A stretch of DNA of 64,000 nucleotides from positions 40,311 to 104,310 of the forward strand of contig JANLFJ010000006.1 of the NCBI GenBank assembly GCA_024655825.1, written 5' to 3'. The translations under genes were made by a program, and so were the position numbers. Under the pieces are notes generated by a model. That model did not search any database. It saw only the letters and a program-made list of their open reading frames with translations, and had not been told where the DNA came from. Source of the DNA: Peptococcaceae bacterium (GTDB lineage: Bacteria; Bacillota; Peptococcia; DRI-13; PHAD01). Positions 48,786 to 57,844 of the stretch are shown here, piece after piece (within the stretch, counting starts at the first letter, position 1; each line of letters begins with the position of its first letter).

Positions 48786-50723
48786 TCATAGAGTCAAGGC
48801 TGTTTCCGCGGCAGCGTGAACCGCGTTGATTATTTTCCCCGGAGCCTGGCAGTCTCCCACCGCATAAACCTCCGGGACCACCCGGCGGAATTCATCCGCC
48901 AGCGAGCTGTCGGGTTTCAGACCGGTGGCTATCACCACCGTGTCCACATCGAGGATCATCTTTTTCCAGCCCTTTTCCTCCACGAGAAGGCCGTTTTCGG
49001 TTACTTCCAAAAGCCTGGTTTTCGGATGCAGCTCGACCTGCAGCTCTTCCAGCCGGTCGGTGTAATAGACTATGTCCGACCGCGGGGCATCAAGGTTAAT
49101 ATCAAACATTTCGATCAGGATAACGCGTTTCCCCTGCTCCGCCAGGATTTCTGCAGTTTCTATGCCCACCAGCCCGCCGCCGACGACCGCGCAGTTTTGG
49201 CCGGCTTTCTTCTCGCCTTTGATAATCTCAAAAGCCCCGGCCACGTGCGGCAGATCCAGCCCGGGGACCGGCGGGCGATTAACCTTTCCGCCGGTGGCCA
49301 GGATTACGGCATCGGGTTTCGTCTCGCTTGCCTTTTGGGGTGTAAACCTCTCTTTAAGCCTTATCTCTACACCCAGCCTGGGCAATATGTTCTGGTAATA
49401 GCCGACCAGGTTGCCTATATCGCTGCGCCGGGGCGGGATGGCGGCAAGCTTAAGCAGTCCCCCCAGGGAATCCTGCTCTTCATAGAGGGTCACCCGGTGC
49501 CCCCTTATCGCTGCCACTCTCGCCGCCTCCATGCCTGCCGGGCCTCCCCCCGCCACGGCCACTTTTTTGGGGACAGGCGCTTTTCGCAGGCCTTCCATGA
49601 ACACAGCCTCGCGGCCGGCCGCCGCATTGATGGCGCAGGTGATCCGCTTGGCCTCGTGGAGCCGCCTGATGCACCCTTCGTTGCAGCCGATGCATTTCCT
49701 GATGGCCGTAAAATCTTTTTGCGCGGTTTTTTTGATCCATTCCGGATCGGCAATCAGCCCCCTGCCCACGGAGACCATGTCCGCCTTACCTTCCTTGATG
49801 ATGTACTCGGCCAGGAGGGGATCGTTTATCCTGCCGGCCACGATTACCGGGATGTTTAGAATCTCCTTGAATCTGGCGGCCGCCTTCACATTGCAGCCTT
49901 TTTCGACATCCATTCCCGGGATCATCATGTACGGGCGGGCAGCGTTTACGCCCGCAGATACGTGCAGGGCATCCGCGCCAGCCCTCTCCGCTATCCGGCC
50001 AACCTGCAGCGATTCCTCGAGCGTCAAACCCCCCGGGGTATAGTCGCTGGCATTCAGGCGTACGGTAACCGGCATATCCGGCCCGACAGCCTCCTTGCAC
50101 CTTAAGACCACTTCCTCCAGCAGCCTGGCCCTCCCTTCAAGGCCGCCGCCGTACCTGTCAGTCCTGAAATTCGTGTTGGCTGAAAGAAACTGGCTGATAA
50201 GGTAACCGTGGGCGCCGTGTATTTCCACGAGGTCGAAACCGGCTTCTTTGGCCCTTACCGCCGCCTTGGCAAAGTTCACGACCATCTCTTCAATCTCAGC
50301 CAGGGAAAGGATACGGGGCTGCTCCCCGGCGCCGTAGCCGGAAAAAGCGGAGGAAACGGCCGAAGGGGCCACCGGCTGCTCCCCGGTGACTTCCCGCCTG
50401 CACTCCCTGCCGCCGTGGGCAATCTGCAAGGCCACCCTCGCGCCGTGCCTTTTTACGGCCGAGGTCAGCCTGGCCAGGCCGGGAATAAACCGGTCATCAA
50501 AAACGTTGATGTTGTACTTCGACCTTCTCCCATTCTGGCTGACGTAGGTCGCTTCCACGATTATCAGCCCTACCCCGCCTGCGGCGCGCTCGGCAAAAAA
50601 ATCAATCAACCGGTCCGTCACCATGCCATCCTCGTCAGCGTAGTTGCTGGTCATGGGAGGCAGGGCAATCCGGTTTTTAATCTCAACCCCTCCGATTTTA
50701 ACGGGTGTAAAAAGTACAGACAT
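48786..50723 (-). CDS. FMN/FeS/FAD NADH:flavin oxidoreductase (2,4-dienoyl-CoA reductase/OYE-type), copy 1
   Basis: 645 residues in three parts. The N-terminal TIM barrel (residues 1-330) binds FMN: IALPPMTSNYAD, QIAHGGRECRR, and VEIHGAHGYLISQFLS. A [4Fe-4S] motif, CIGCNEGCIRRLHEAKRITC, is near residue 340. The C-terminal FAD/NADH domain has AVAGGGPAGMEAARVA and VVGGGLVGIETAEILA. This design passes hydride from NADH through FAD and FeS to FMN for reduction of an unsaturated acid or CoA ester. Paired with a close relative upstream; beside EtfAB. Confidence 0.93.
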   Translation of the reverse strand: MSVLFTPVKIGGVEIKNRIALPPMTSNYADEDGMVTDRLIDFFAERAAGGVGLIIVEATYVSQNGRRSKYNINVFDDRFIPGLARLTSAVKRHGARVALQIAHGGRECRREVTGEQPVAPSAVSSAFSGYGAGEQPRILSLAEIEEMVVNFAKAAVRAKEAGFDLVEIHGAHGYLISQFLSANTNFRTDRYGGGLEGRARLLEEVVLRCKEAVGPDMPVTVRLNASDYTPGGLTLEESLQVGRIAERAGADALHVSAGVNAARPYMMIPGMDVEKGCNVKAAARFKEILNIPVIVAGRINDPLLAEYIIKEGKADMVSVGRGLIADPEWIKKTAQKDFTAIRKCIGCNEGCIRRLHEAKRITCAINAAAGREAVFMEGLRKAPVPKKVAVAGGGPAGMEAARVAAIRGHRVTLYEEQDSLGGLLKLAAIPPRRSDIGNLVGYYQNILPRLGVEIRLKERFTPQKASETKPDAVILATGGKVNRPPVPGLDLPHVAGAFEIIKGEKKAGQNCAVVGGGLVGIETAEILAEQGKRVILIEMFDINLDAPRSDIVYYTDRLEELQVELHPKTRLLEVTENGLLVEEKGWKKMILDVDTVVIATGLKPDSSLADEFRRVVPEVYAVGDCQAPGKIINAVHAAAETALTL

Positions 50724-50768
50724 GATACCAGTACCCCCTTTGGATAATTTTTTCCAGCTTTCCTCCCT

Positions 50769-52712
50769 TTAGAGCTTGCTTGCGGCCACCGCGGCCTGGC
50801 GCACCGCATGCACAATCCGGCCCGGCTTCACGCAGTCGCCGACGGCAAAAGCCTCAAGCCCCGGGATGTTTTTCAGTTCGTTAACCAGCGCGTCGTCCGG
50901 CCTGGCACCCACCGCAATGACCAGGAGTTCGGCCTCCAGCTCTTGCTGGGAAACTTCTCCCCCTTGGGTGACATCACCGGTAACATTAGTCCCCGTGACG
51001 CTTTTTACGCGGAAATTCGCCCTGAGGTCCACGCCCAGCCGGTTCAACCGCAGCAAAAGATCGGCCCGGGTCAGCGGGTCGGTATCGGCCAGGACCTGGG
51101 GCAGCATTTCCACCACGGTAACCCTGTTTCCCTGCTCCGCCAGGTACTCGGCAGACTCGCACCCTACCAGCCCGCCGCCGATGACGACCACTTTCTTGTT
51201 GGAATAACGCAGTCCCTTTTCAAGCATGGCGTGAGCGGTGACGGCCGAAGGCGAATCCTGCAGGAACAGGGTGATGGGCTGCCCGCCCGTAGCCACGATA
51301 ACCGCATCCGGGGCCATGCTTGCAACCGTCTCCGCGTCTGCCTCCACCCCCAGCCTGACTTCTACGCCGGCCCGGCGGACCTGATCGGCCAGGTAATCGA
51401 TAAACCACGCGATCTTGTCCTTATGTGGAGGAACTTTGGCCAACAGCAGCTGGCCGCCCAGTTCTTTTCTCCTCTCGACAAGCGTAACCCTGTGCCCGTT
51501 TTGGCTGGCCAGTATGCTGGCCTCCATTCCTGCCGGCCCGCCGCCGATCACCACGACTTTTTTTGCTTTCCCGGCAGGCTTAACAACCCTCGCTTCCCCT
51601 TCATGCCCGACCAGCGGGTTGACGGAGCAGCGGATCGGCAGGTCCTCGAACACCCGCCGGGAAGCGCAGACCAGGCAGGATATGCACTTCCTAATGTCGC
51701 CAGCCTTGCCCTGGCGGGCTTTGTTGGGCCATTCTGGATCGGCGATCAGACCCCGGCCGATCGCCACGAAATCAACGCCCGCCTCAATTATCGCCTCGGC
51801 CCTGGCCGGGTCGCGGATGACCCCGACCGCCGCCACCGGAACGCCGACCACCTTTTTGACCTCGCCGGCCAGGTAAGCCTTCCACGCTTCCGGAAAAGAC
51901 ATGGGCTCGAGATGGCGGTACGCGGTGTAGCCGTTGCCGGCCGTGACGTGAATCAGGTCCACGGAGGCCTCTTCCAGCAGCTTGGCCCCTCTCTTGGCCT
52001 CTTCTAAGGTCAGCCCGCCCTCCATGAATTCATCGCCATTCATCCTGAACAGGATTGGAAAATCGGGACCTACCCGCCGGCGGATCTCTTCCACCACCAT
52101 CAAGGGAAATCTCATCCTGTTCTCCACACTGCCGCCATATTCGTCGCTTCGCCTGTTGGTATACGGCGAAATGACTTGCCCCAGCAAATAGCCGTAACCC
52201 CCGTGAACTTCGACAGCATCAAAGCCGGCCCTTTTGGCCCGCAGGGCCGCCTCGCCGAATTTTGCCGCCAATTCCGCAAACTCTTCGCGCGTAAGCGGGC
52301 GGGGCACTTCACCGGCAGCGGTGGCGGGAATGTTTGAAGCGCTGACCGGCTGCGCGCCTACCCGGTAAGACTTTGCCGTCGCCCCCGCGTGGTTGAGCTG
52401 AATAGCCGCCTTGCAGCCTTCTTTTGCCTCGTGGATTGTGTCAACCAGGTGGGCCAGCCCCGGAATAAACCTGTCCTCGTCGATCCTGAGTTGGGTCGCC
52501 CCGTTGGCGCCCAAGGGGAAAGACACGTTGGCATTCTCAACGATGATCAGTCCTGCCCCGCCCCTGGCCCTTTCCGCGTAATAATCGTGCTGGACCTGAC
52601 TCACTCCTCCGCCGTCCAGAGCGAAATTGGTGGCCATCGGCGCCATGATGATCCTGTTTTCAACCGTCATCTTTCCAATTTTGGCGCTGGAAAAAAGGTT
52701 GGGATACTGCAT
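50769..52712 (-). CDS. FMN/FeS/FAD NADH:flavin oxidoreductase (2,4-dienoyl-CoA reductase/OYE-type), copy 2
   Basis: 647 residues with the same three-part build as the next gene. FMN barrel motifs are IIMAPMATNFALDGG, QLNHAGATAKSY and VEVHGGYGYLLGQVIS; the FeS cysteines are CISCLVCASRRVFEDLPIRC; FAD and NAD loops are IGGGPAGMEASILAS and IGGGLVGCESAEYLA. It differs clearly in sequence from copy 1, so the two likely act on different substrates or form a hetero-assembly. It begins 8 bases downstream of the FMN reductase gene. Confidence 0.93.
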   Translation of the reverse strand: MQYPNLFSSAKIGKMTVENRIIMAPMATNFALDGGGVSQVQHDYYAERARGGAGLIIVENANVSFPLGANGATQLRIDEDRFIPGLAHLVDTIHEAKEGCKAAIQLNHAGATAKSYRVGAQPVSASNIPATAAGEVPRPLTREEFAELAAKFGEAALRAKRAGFDAVEVHGGYGYLLGQVISPYTNRRSDEYGGSVENRMRFPLMVVEEIRRRVGPDFPILFRMNGDEFMEGGLTLEEAKRGAKLLEEASVDLIHVTAGNGYTAYRHLEPMSFPEAWKAYLAGEVKKVVGVPVAAVGVIRDPARAEAIIEAGVDFVAIGRGLIADPEWPNKARQGKAGDIRKCISCLVCASRRVFEDLPIRCSVNPLVGHEGEARVVKPAGKAKKVVVIGGGPAGMEASILASQNGHRVTLVERRKELGGQLLLAKVPPHKDKIAWFIDYLADQVRRAGVEVRLGVEADAETVASMAPDAVIVATGGQPITLFLQDSPSAVTAHAMLEKGLRYSNKKVVVIGGGLVGCESAEYLAEQGNRVTVVEMLPQVLADTDPLTRADLLLRLNRLGVDLRANFRVKSVTGTNVTGDVTQGGEVSQQELEAELLVIAVGARPDDALVNELKNIPGLEAFAVGDCVKPGRIVHAVRQAAVAASKL

Positions 52713-52719
52713 TGTAAAT

Positions 52720-53577
52720 TCACCTCTTTTTTATTCCCAGCTCGTCCAGCCGGGCTTTTATTCGCTCCCGGACCTCAAAAAACCTGTCGCGGGAAGGCTC
52801 GATCCAATCTTTTACGTGTTCAATCCTGTCGTCAATATAAAAGAAATTGTGTTCAGGCGTAACGAAAGCAATCTCGAATCCTTCAGAAGACTGGACAGGA
52901 ACCCCTTCGGCCAGGCAGGCGACGCACTGCGCCTTACCGGCTTTTTTCAAGTCAAACACGCTGCCCATGCAGACAGGGCATTTCAACCCCGACATTTCAT
53001 GCTTCGGCGGGACATGTTCGCCTCGCAGCGTTTGGGCCAGCAGCTCGCCCATTCTGGCCGCTTTTTCGACAGCCTCAACCTGCAGGACCGTTTCAGCCGG
53101 TCCCGGGCCGTATGCCTCCATCTGGTCCAGTACCTTGTAGCCGTACGACAGGGCAAACTGGTTCAAGAAGGTTGTGCCCATCGGGTTCCACCTGGCGCTG
53201 CCGGCTATGCTGATGCTTACCGCGAACCTTTTTTTCTCCTTTAATTCTTCCAGATAAGGCGTAAGCATCAGGCTCCTGTCGATCAGCGTTTTGATCACTG
53301 CGCTCGGGCTGAAGATATAGGTTGGTGCCGCCGTCACCAGCCCGGAAGCGTTAACAAGTTTTTCCAGGAGCGCAGGCATATCGTCATCCTCGATGGCGCA
53401 CTTCCCCTTGTAAACACAAGACAGGCACCCCCGGCAACTTTTTATGTTTAAGTCATGCAGGCGGATGAGTTCGACCTCGAACCCTGACTTATTCACGGCC
53501 TCCAGGCACAACTGCGCCAGAACGGCACTGTTGCCCTGCCTCCTGTGCGAACCTACTATCCCCAGCACTTTGGCCAT
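52720..53577 (-). CDS. Flavodoxin-fold NAD(P)H-dependent FMN reductase
   Basis: 285 residues. The N-terminal 180 residues form a flavodoxin-like fold with GIVGSHRRQGNSAVL for FMN phosphate and KSCRGCLSCVYKGKC, a cysteine pattern seen in iron-sulfur flavoproteins, then APTYIFSPSAVIKTLIDR. After residue 190 a CPVCMGSVF ... CVAC motif forms a zinc ribbon or rubredoxin-like knuckle. It could transfer electrons between ETF and the oxidoreductases that follow. Substrate unknown. Confidence 0.82.
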   Translation of the reverse strand: MAKVLGIVGSHRRQGNSAVLAQLCLEAVNKSGFEVELIRLHDLNIKSCRGCLSCVYKGKCAIEDDDMPALLEKLVNASGLVTAAPTYIFSPSAVIKTLIDRSLMLTPYLEELKEKKRFAVSISIAGSARWNPMGTTFLNQFALSYGYKVLDQMEAYGPGPAETVLQVEAVEKAARMGELLAQTLRGEHVPPKHEMSGLKCPVCMGSVFDLKKAGKAQCVACLAEGVPVQSSEGFEIAFVTPEHNFFYIDDRIEHVKDWIEPSRDRFFEVRERIKARLDELGIKKR

Positions 53578-53610
53578 GTTAGCTCTCCCCTTTCTATTAG
53601 GAAACGCGGC

Positions 53611-54609
53611 TTACAAAGCGGCCTCGAGCTGGGCAATGAGCTCGGGCAGCACCCTGCGGGCATCGCCGACGATCCCCACATCGCACATTTCAAACAGCGG
53701 GGCGGCCGGGTCATTATTGATGCACACGATGGCTCCCGCCTTGTCAAAGCCCGTGGTGTAGTGCGGCTGCCCCGAGGCTCCCACGCTGATGAACAGCCTG
53801 GGCGAGACTGTTTTCCCGCTGACCCCGATCATCCTTGATTCCTCAACCCAGCCGCAGTCGACAAGCGGGCGGGTTCCGCCGATCTCGGCCTTGAGCGTTT
53901 TGGCCAGCTGCTTGAGAAGGTCCAGTGACCCGGCGCTTCTCATGCCCCAGCCTCCGGCTACCACCACTTCCGCCGTTTCCAGGCCGTCGGAAGCGGCTTC
54001 ATCGTGAACCTCCTCCACGGCCCGTATTTTTAAGAGTTCTTCTTTTACGGTCACGGGGACTTTTATCACCTGGGCCAAAGACTCGCTGGAAATCTCCGCC
54101 GCCTCGCAGATGCCGGAACGGACCGTGGCCATCTGCGGCCTTTTTTCGGGGCAAATGATTTTGACCATGAAGTTGCCGCCCCAGCCGGGCAGGGAATGAA
54201 CAACGATCTTCTTCCCGTCGATTTCTTCCAAGTCCAGGTCAACGCAGTGCGCCGTAAGCCCTGTCTCCAGCTTGGCCGCCACCCGTGAAGCCAGGTCGGC
54301 CCCGATGCTGCTGCTGCTGAACCACATGATCTCCGGCTTTTCCTCCCTGGCCCAGCCGGCAAGCAGGTCGGCATAGAGGAGCGGCTGGTACATTTCCAGG
54401 CTGGGGTGGTCAAAAGCGTAGACCTTTGTCACTCCAGTACCCGCCAGGTCCCGCGCGACTTTGTCCAGCCGGTTCCCGCACACCAGGACGGCTGTTTCTG
54501 CTCCAAGCCCGGCCGCTATTTGTTTGGCCTTGTTTATCTTCTCCAGCGAATACTTCTTTACGTTTCCCTGGAAATGTTCCGCAAAAACGCAAACTGCTCC
54601 GCTGCTCAT
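53611..54609 (-). CDS. etfA: Electron transfer flavoprotein alpha subunit
   Basis: 332 residues. The FAD-binding C-terminal domain contains VVAGGWGMRSAGSLDLL, GGTRPLVDCGWVEESRMIGVSGKTVSP and ISVGASGQPHYTTGFDKAG, which are the ETF-alpha hallmarks. It pairs with etfB just upstream to accept electrons from the acyl-CoA dehydrogenase. Bifurcating ETFs carry a second FAD in beta; whether this pair is of that kind cannot be read reliably here. No FeS ferredoxin extension is present. Confidence 0.96.
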   Translation of the reverse strand: MSSGAVCVFAEHFQGNVKKYSLEKINKAKQIAAGLGAETAVLVCGNRLDKVARDLAGTGVTKVYAFDHPSLEMYQPLLYADLLAGWAREEKPEIMWFSSSSIGADLASRVAAKLETGLTAHCVDLDLEEIDGKKIVVHSLPGWGGNFMVKIICPEKRPQMATVRSGICEAAEISSESLAQVIKVPVTVKEELLKIRAVEEVHDEAASDGLETAEVVVAGGWGMRSAGSLDLLKQLAKTLKAEIGGTRPLVDCGWVEESRMIGVSGKTVSPRLFISVGASGQPHYTTGFDKAGAIVCINNDPAAPLFEMCDVGIVGDARRVLPELIAQLEAAL

Positions 54610-54646
54610 TTATATCTTCCCTCCATTCCTTGACATATAAGTAACA

Positions 54647-55441
54647 TCAAAGTGCTCCGACTTTTTTCAGGTGCTCGATGGCCTTTTTGACCGAGTCCGC
54701 CGGTTCGCCCGTAAGGATCAGGGCTTTACGGCCTCCTTTGACTTCGGTCATCCCCTGCACCCTTGTCGGGGAACCCTCCAGGGCGTTAGGCGCCAAAAGG
54801 CGTATTTTATCCGCGGTGATCATTTTCAGGTCGTACTTTACGGCCTTCATAATTCCCGGCACAGTCATGTTCCTGGGAACGCCCGCGTGTTTGTTTACCG
54901 CGATCACCACCGGCAGCTGCGCCTGGTAGACGGCATAGCCGGTTTCTCTGGTCGTTTTGGCCTTCAATTTACCGTTTTCCAAGGCTATTTCCTGGACATG
55001 GGCCAGGTGCGGGTATCCCAGGTACTCGGCAAGCTGGGCCGGGACTTGGCCGGTGGAGCCGTCCACCGCGAAGTCCCCGCAGACGACCAGGTCAAAGCTG
55101 GCTATTTCTTTTAAGCCCTTGGCCAGTATCTCGGCGGTCAGAAGGCTGTCGGCGCCGGCAAACTTCCTGTCGGTAAGCAAAACTGCCTCATCGGCCCCCA
55201 TGGCCAGGGCCACTTCCAGGGCTTCCCTGGCCGGCGGCGGGCCCATGCTTACCGCCGTTACGCTCCCTCCGTATTTATCCTTGAAGGAAAGGGCCACTTC
55301 CAGGGCATGGCGGTCCAGCGGGTTGACAACCGAAGGGATGCCGGTCCTGATGATCGTTCCCGTCTTGGGGTCAAGCTTGACCCTGGAAAAGTAATCAGGG
55401 TGTGGTACATGTTTTACACATACCGCAATTTTATATGACAT
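54647..55441 (-). CDS. etfB: Electron transfer flavoprotein beta subunit
   Basis: 264 residues. Start at MSYKIAVCVKHVPHP, preceded by AAGGTGGGGAGA. Landmarks: NPLDRHALEVALSFKDKYGG, MGPPPAREALEVALAMGADEAVLLTD, VVCGDFAVDGSTGQVPAQLAEYLG and the VIAVNKHAGVPRNMTVPG block. The region VDGSTGQVP is where nucleotide binds. Together with etfA, 37 bases downstream, it makes the ETF dimer; the acyl-CoA dehydrogenase is encoded just before it. Confidence 0.96.
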   Translation of the reverse strand: MSYKIAVCVKHVPHPDYFSRVKLDPKTGTIIRTGIPSVVNPLDRHALEVALSFKDKYGGSVTAVSMGPPPAREALEVALAMGADEAVLLTDRKFAGADSLLTAEILAKGLKEIASFDLVVCGDFAVDGSTGQVPAQLAEYLGYPHLAHVQEIALENGKLKAKTTRETGYAVYQAQLPVVIAVNKHAGVPRNMTVPGIMKAVKYDLKMITADKIRLLAPNALEGSPTRVQGMTEVKGGRKALILTGEPADSVKKAIEHLKKVGAL

Positions 55442-55489
55442 AATTCTCCCCACCTTCCTTTTTCCCTTACTTCTTATGTCCAGGCAGTC

Positions 55490-56632
55490 CTAGTCCCTGT
55501 CCTGCGCCAGAGCGATCGTGTTGCGCATGATGTTGTCGGCGCCGGCGGCGGATACCATGTCTAAAGCGGTATGGAGCCTGCCGATGATTTTAAATTCTTC
55601 CGTGGTGCCGTAACCGCCATGTATTTCGATGGCTTTGTAGCAGTTGTAGACCGCGGTTTCCGAGGCGACCAGCTTGGCCATGGCCCCTTCGCGCGCGCAG
55701 TCCCGGGCTTTAATGCCCTGGTCAAGCAGCCAGGCAAACCTGTAGCATAAAAGCTTGGCCTGCTCGACCCTGGTGTCCATGTCCGCCAGCATGTGGCGCA
55801 CGGAACTGATGTCCAGGAGGCGCTGCTTGCCGCCGATCATTCTTTCTTTGGCGTATTTCCTGGCAACGTCGTAAGCCCAACGGGCGATCCCCAGGCAGGT
55901 GCCGGCTCCCCCATGACGCCCCACGGCGCCGATCCCGTCCAGAAGCGGCCCCAGCCCCTTGCCCTCGGCCCCGATCCGGTTGGCCACCGGCACCTTCATG
56001 TCTTCGAAGATGATCTCGTCAACCGGGGAAACCGAGGATACTCCGGCCATCGTTTCCCTCCTGCCGGCCAAACGCCCCGGCATGTCTTTTTCCACCGCCA
56101 GGCAGTGGATCTTATCCCCTTCGCGGGCCGAAATGAGTACGACGTGGGAATCCTTGCCCCTGGTGATCATCACTTTCCGCCCGTTGACGATGTAGTAGTC
56201 TCCTTCGCGCCGGCAGGTCGTGGCGCAGACGTTTGGTGCCGAGCCGCCCGAAGCCTCGGTGGTGGCCAGGCTTCCCATGATCTCGCCCCTGGCCAGCCGT
56301 GGCAGGAACCTTTCTTTTTGCTCTTCGTTCCCGTGGTGCTCAATCACCTGCGGGACCAGGCGGTAGCCCCGCAGGTGGGTCCCCAGTGACGGGTAGTGGT
56401 AAGCCAGTTCTTCAATCGCCACCATCGCCGCCACGTGGCCCATCATGTTCCCGCCGTATTTTTCGCCGATGGTCAGGCCGATCAAGCCCAGGTCTCCCAT
56501 TCGTTTAGTAATATGGTACGGAAATTCAGGCTTTTTTTTCAGCTCATCGATGTAAGGCAGCACTTCTTTTTCGGCAAACTCCCGGCACATCTCGCGCAGC
56601 ATCTGCAAAGCCCTGCCCTCTGCAAAGTCCAT
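55490..56632 (-). CDS. Acyl-CoA dehydrogenase
   Basis: 380 residues, normal length. FAD-binding and active-site landmarks are LGLIGLTIGEKYGG, SLATTEASGGSAPN, and the near C-terminal IEIHGGYGTTEEFKI. The C-terminal block where most family members have IYEGT with the catalytic glutamate instead reads MVSAAGADNI, so the usual base is missing; the isovaleryl-type position (GAVGRHGGAGT) shows no obvious replacement either. ATG at 56632 follows AAGGAGGG. It should pass electrons to EtfAB. Substrate unknown. Confidence 0.9.
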   Translation of the reverse strand: MDFAEGRALQMLREMCREFAEKEVLPYIDELKKKPEFPYHITKRMGDLGLIGLTIGEKYGGNMMGHVAAMVAIEELAYHYPSLGTHLRGYRLVPQVIEHHGNEEQKERFLPRLARGEIMGSLATTEASGGSAPNVCATTCRREGDYYIVNGRKVMITRGKDSHVVLISAREGDKIHCLAVEKDMPGRLAGRRETMAGVSSVSPVDEIIFEDMKVPVANRIGAEGKGLGPLLDGIGAVGRHGGAGTCLGIARWAYDVARKYAKERMIGGKQRLLDISSVRHMLADMDTRVEQAKLLCYRFAWLLDQGIKARDCAREGAMAKLVASETAVYNCYKAIEIHGGYGTTEEFKIIGRLHTALDMVSAAGADNIMRNTIALAQDRD

Positions 56633-56687
56633 CTCTAATCCCTCCTTGCCAATCATGGTTTTTTGTCCAGTTATCCTTTTTCGGCTG

Positions 56688-57677
56688 TTAATATAATCCT
56701 TTCCAGGGGCTCAGGTCGGCTCCGACCCTTTCCAACTCCTCGCCCAGGAAGTTCAGGGCGTTCTTGTACATGACCTTTTCCAGCACGCCGGGCCTTAAAT
56801 CCAGCTCCTCCCACTGCTTCAGCAGTTCGTCGGTGTTGAAATACGGCCACTCGCTGCCGAAAAGGAACTTGTCCTGGAGGCGGCGGTTCATGTCGTAGAG
56901 CATTTCGTGGGGGAAGTACCGCGGCCAGATGCCTGATGTCTCCCTGACCACGTTTCTCTTGTGCAGGGCCACCATGTTGGCCTCCCAGGGCCACGGCTCG
57001 CTGGCATGGAGAAGGATGATCTTCAGCCTGGGGAAATCGGCAGCCACTTCGTCCACCTCGAGGGGGCGGCAGTAGCTCATGCAGTACATCCCGTCCCCTC
57101 CCGGTCCCCCGCTGCCCAGCCCGGTATAGCCGCTATGGAACTGCACCACTGCACCCAAGTCCTGGCAGAGGTCCCACAAGGGGTAAAACCTTTTGTCGTT
57201 GACGTGGAAACGCTGCGAGGCCTGCTGGAACTTGAGCCCGATCAGGTTCAGTTCCTTAATGCACCTCTCGGCCTCCTGCAAGGCGGCCACGCCTTTCCAG
57301 GGATCGACCGAGCCCCAGCCGCATAAAAATGCCTCGGGGTGTTCCTTGACAATCTTGGCGACAAAGTCGTTGGTCACAGGCTTCTCTCCGGTGCCGCTCT
57401 CGGCGTCCCAGGCCACCGGCGTGCTCTTGATGCCATGCTTCTTTAGGATGCCTACCAGGTCGGCCAGGACCGGCATTTCATCGATGAGGTCCTCCATGGT
57501 GCGGTTTCCCGATTTCCCTGTCCAGCGGGGTTCCAGGTATTTCTTTAAGGAAAGGGCATACCGCATGACCGGCGGTACGCCACCGTCTTTAACGCTGGGG
57601 TGGGCATGAATGTCAAGTATGGTGTAACCTCTTTCTTCCGGGGTCTTGGGTGCTCTCTTTTCCGTGTCTTTCGACAT
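56688..57677 (-). CDS. Amidohydrolase-2 family protein
   Basis: 329 residues. TIM-barrel metal hydrolase of the ACMSD/resorcylate-decarboxylase-like group. The HxH motif DIHAHPS is near residue 24, the third ligand is probably in VQFHSGYTG near 180, a further H is in ILLHASEPWPW, and the catalytic Asp-type position is in FLFGSEWPYF near 285. Its presence inside an acyl-CoA oxidation operon suggests ring opening or decarboxylation of a cyclic or branched intermediate. The reaction cannot be read from sequence alone. Confidence 0.82.
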   Translation of the reverse strand: MSKDTEKRAPKTPEERGYTILDIHAHPSVKDGGVPPVMRYALSLKKYLEPRWTGKSGNRTMEDLIDEMPVLADLVGILKKHGIKSTPVAWDAESGTGEKPVTNDFVAKIVKEHPEAFLCGWGSVDPWKGVAALQEAERCIKELNLIGLKFQQASQRFHVNDKRFYPLWDLCQDLGAVVQFHSGYTGLGSGGPGGDGMYCMSYCRPLEVDEVAADFPRLKIILLHASEPWPWEANMVALHKRNVVRETSGIWPRYFPHEMLYDMNRRLQDKFLFGSEWPYFNTDELLKQWEELDLRPGVLEKVMYKNALNFLGEELERVGADLSPWKGLY

Positions 57678-57844
57678 GTTTTACTCCTCCTCTCATACTT
57701 GGCAAGTTTAATAATGGTATAAATAACGCCCCGGCGGCGTACAGCGCCGCTGCGCATTTAATGACTCCCGGGCAGTAAAACTGTCCCAGGGCCGTACGCC
57801 GGCCGGCGGCGTCAAAGCTGGCTTAAAATAATTTTCTTTACACG

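Noticed and set aside
50808..52007. A 399-codon plus-strand frame
   Set aside because: It is opposite the second OYE-type oxidoreductase, with a composition biased to H, P, Q and R that marks a shadow frame.
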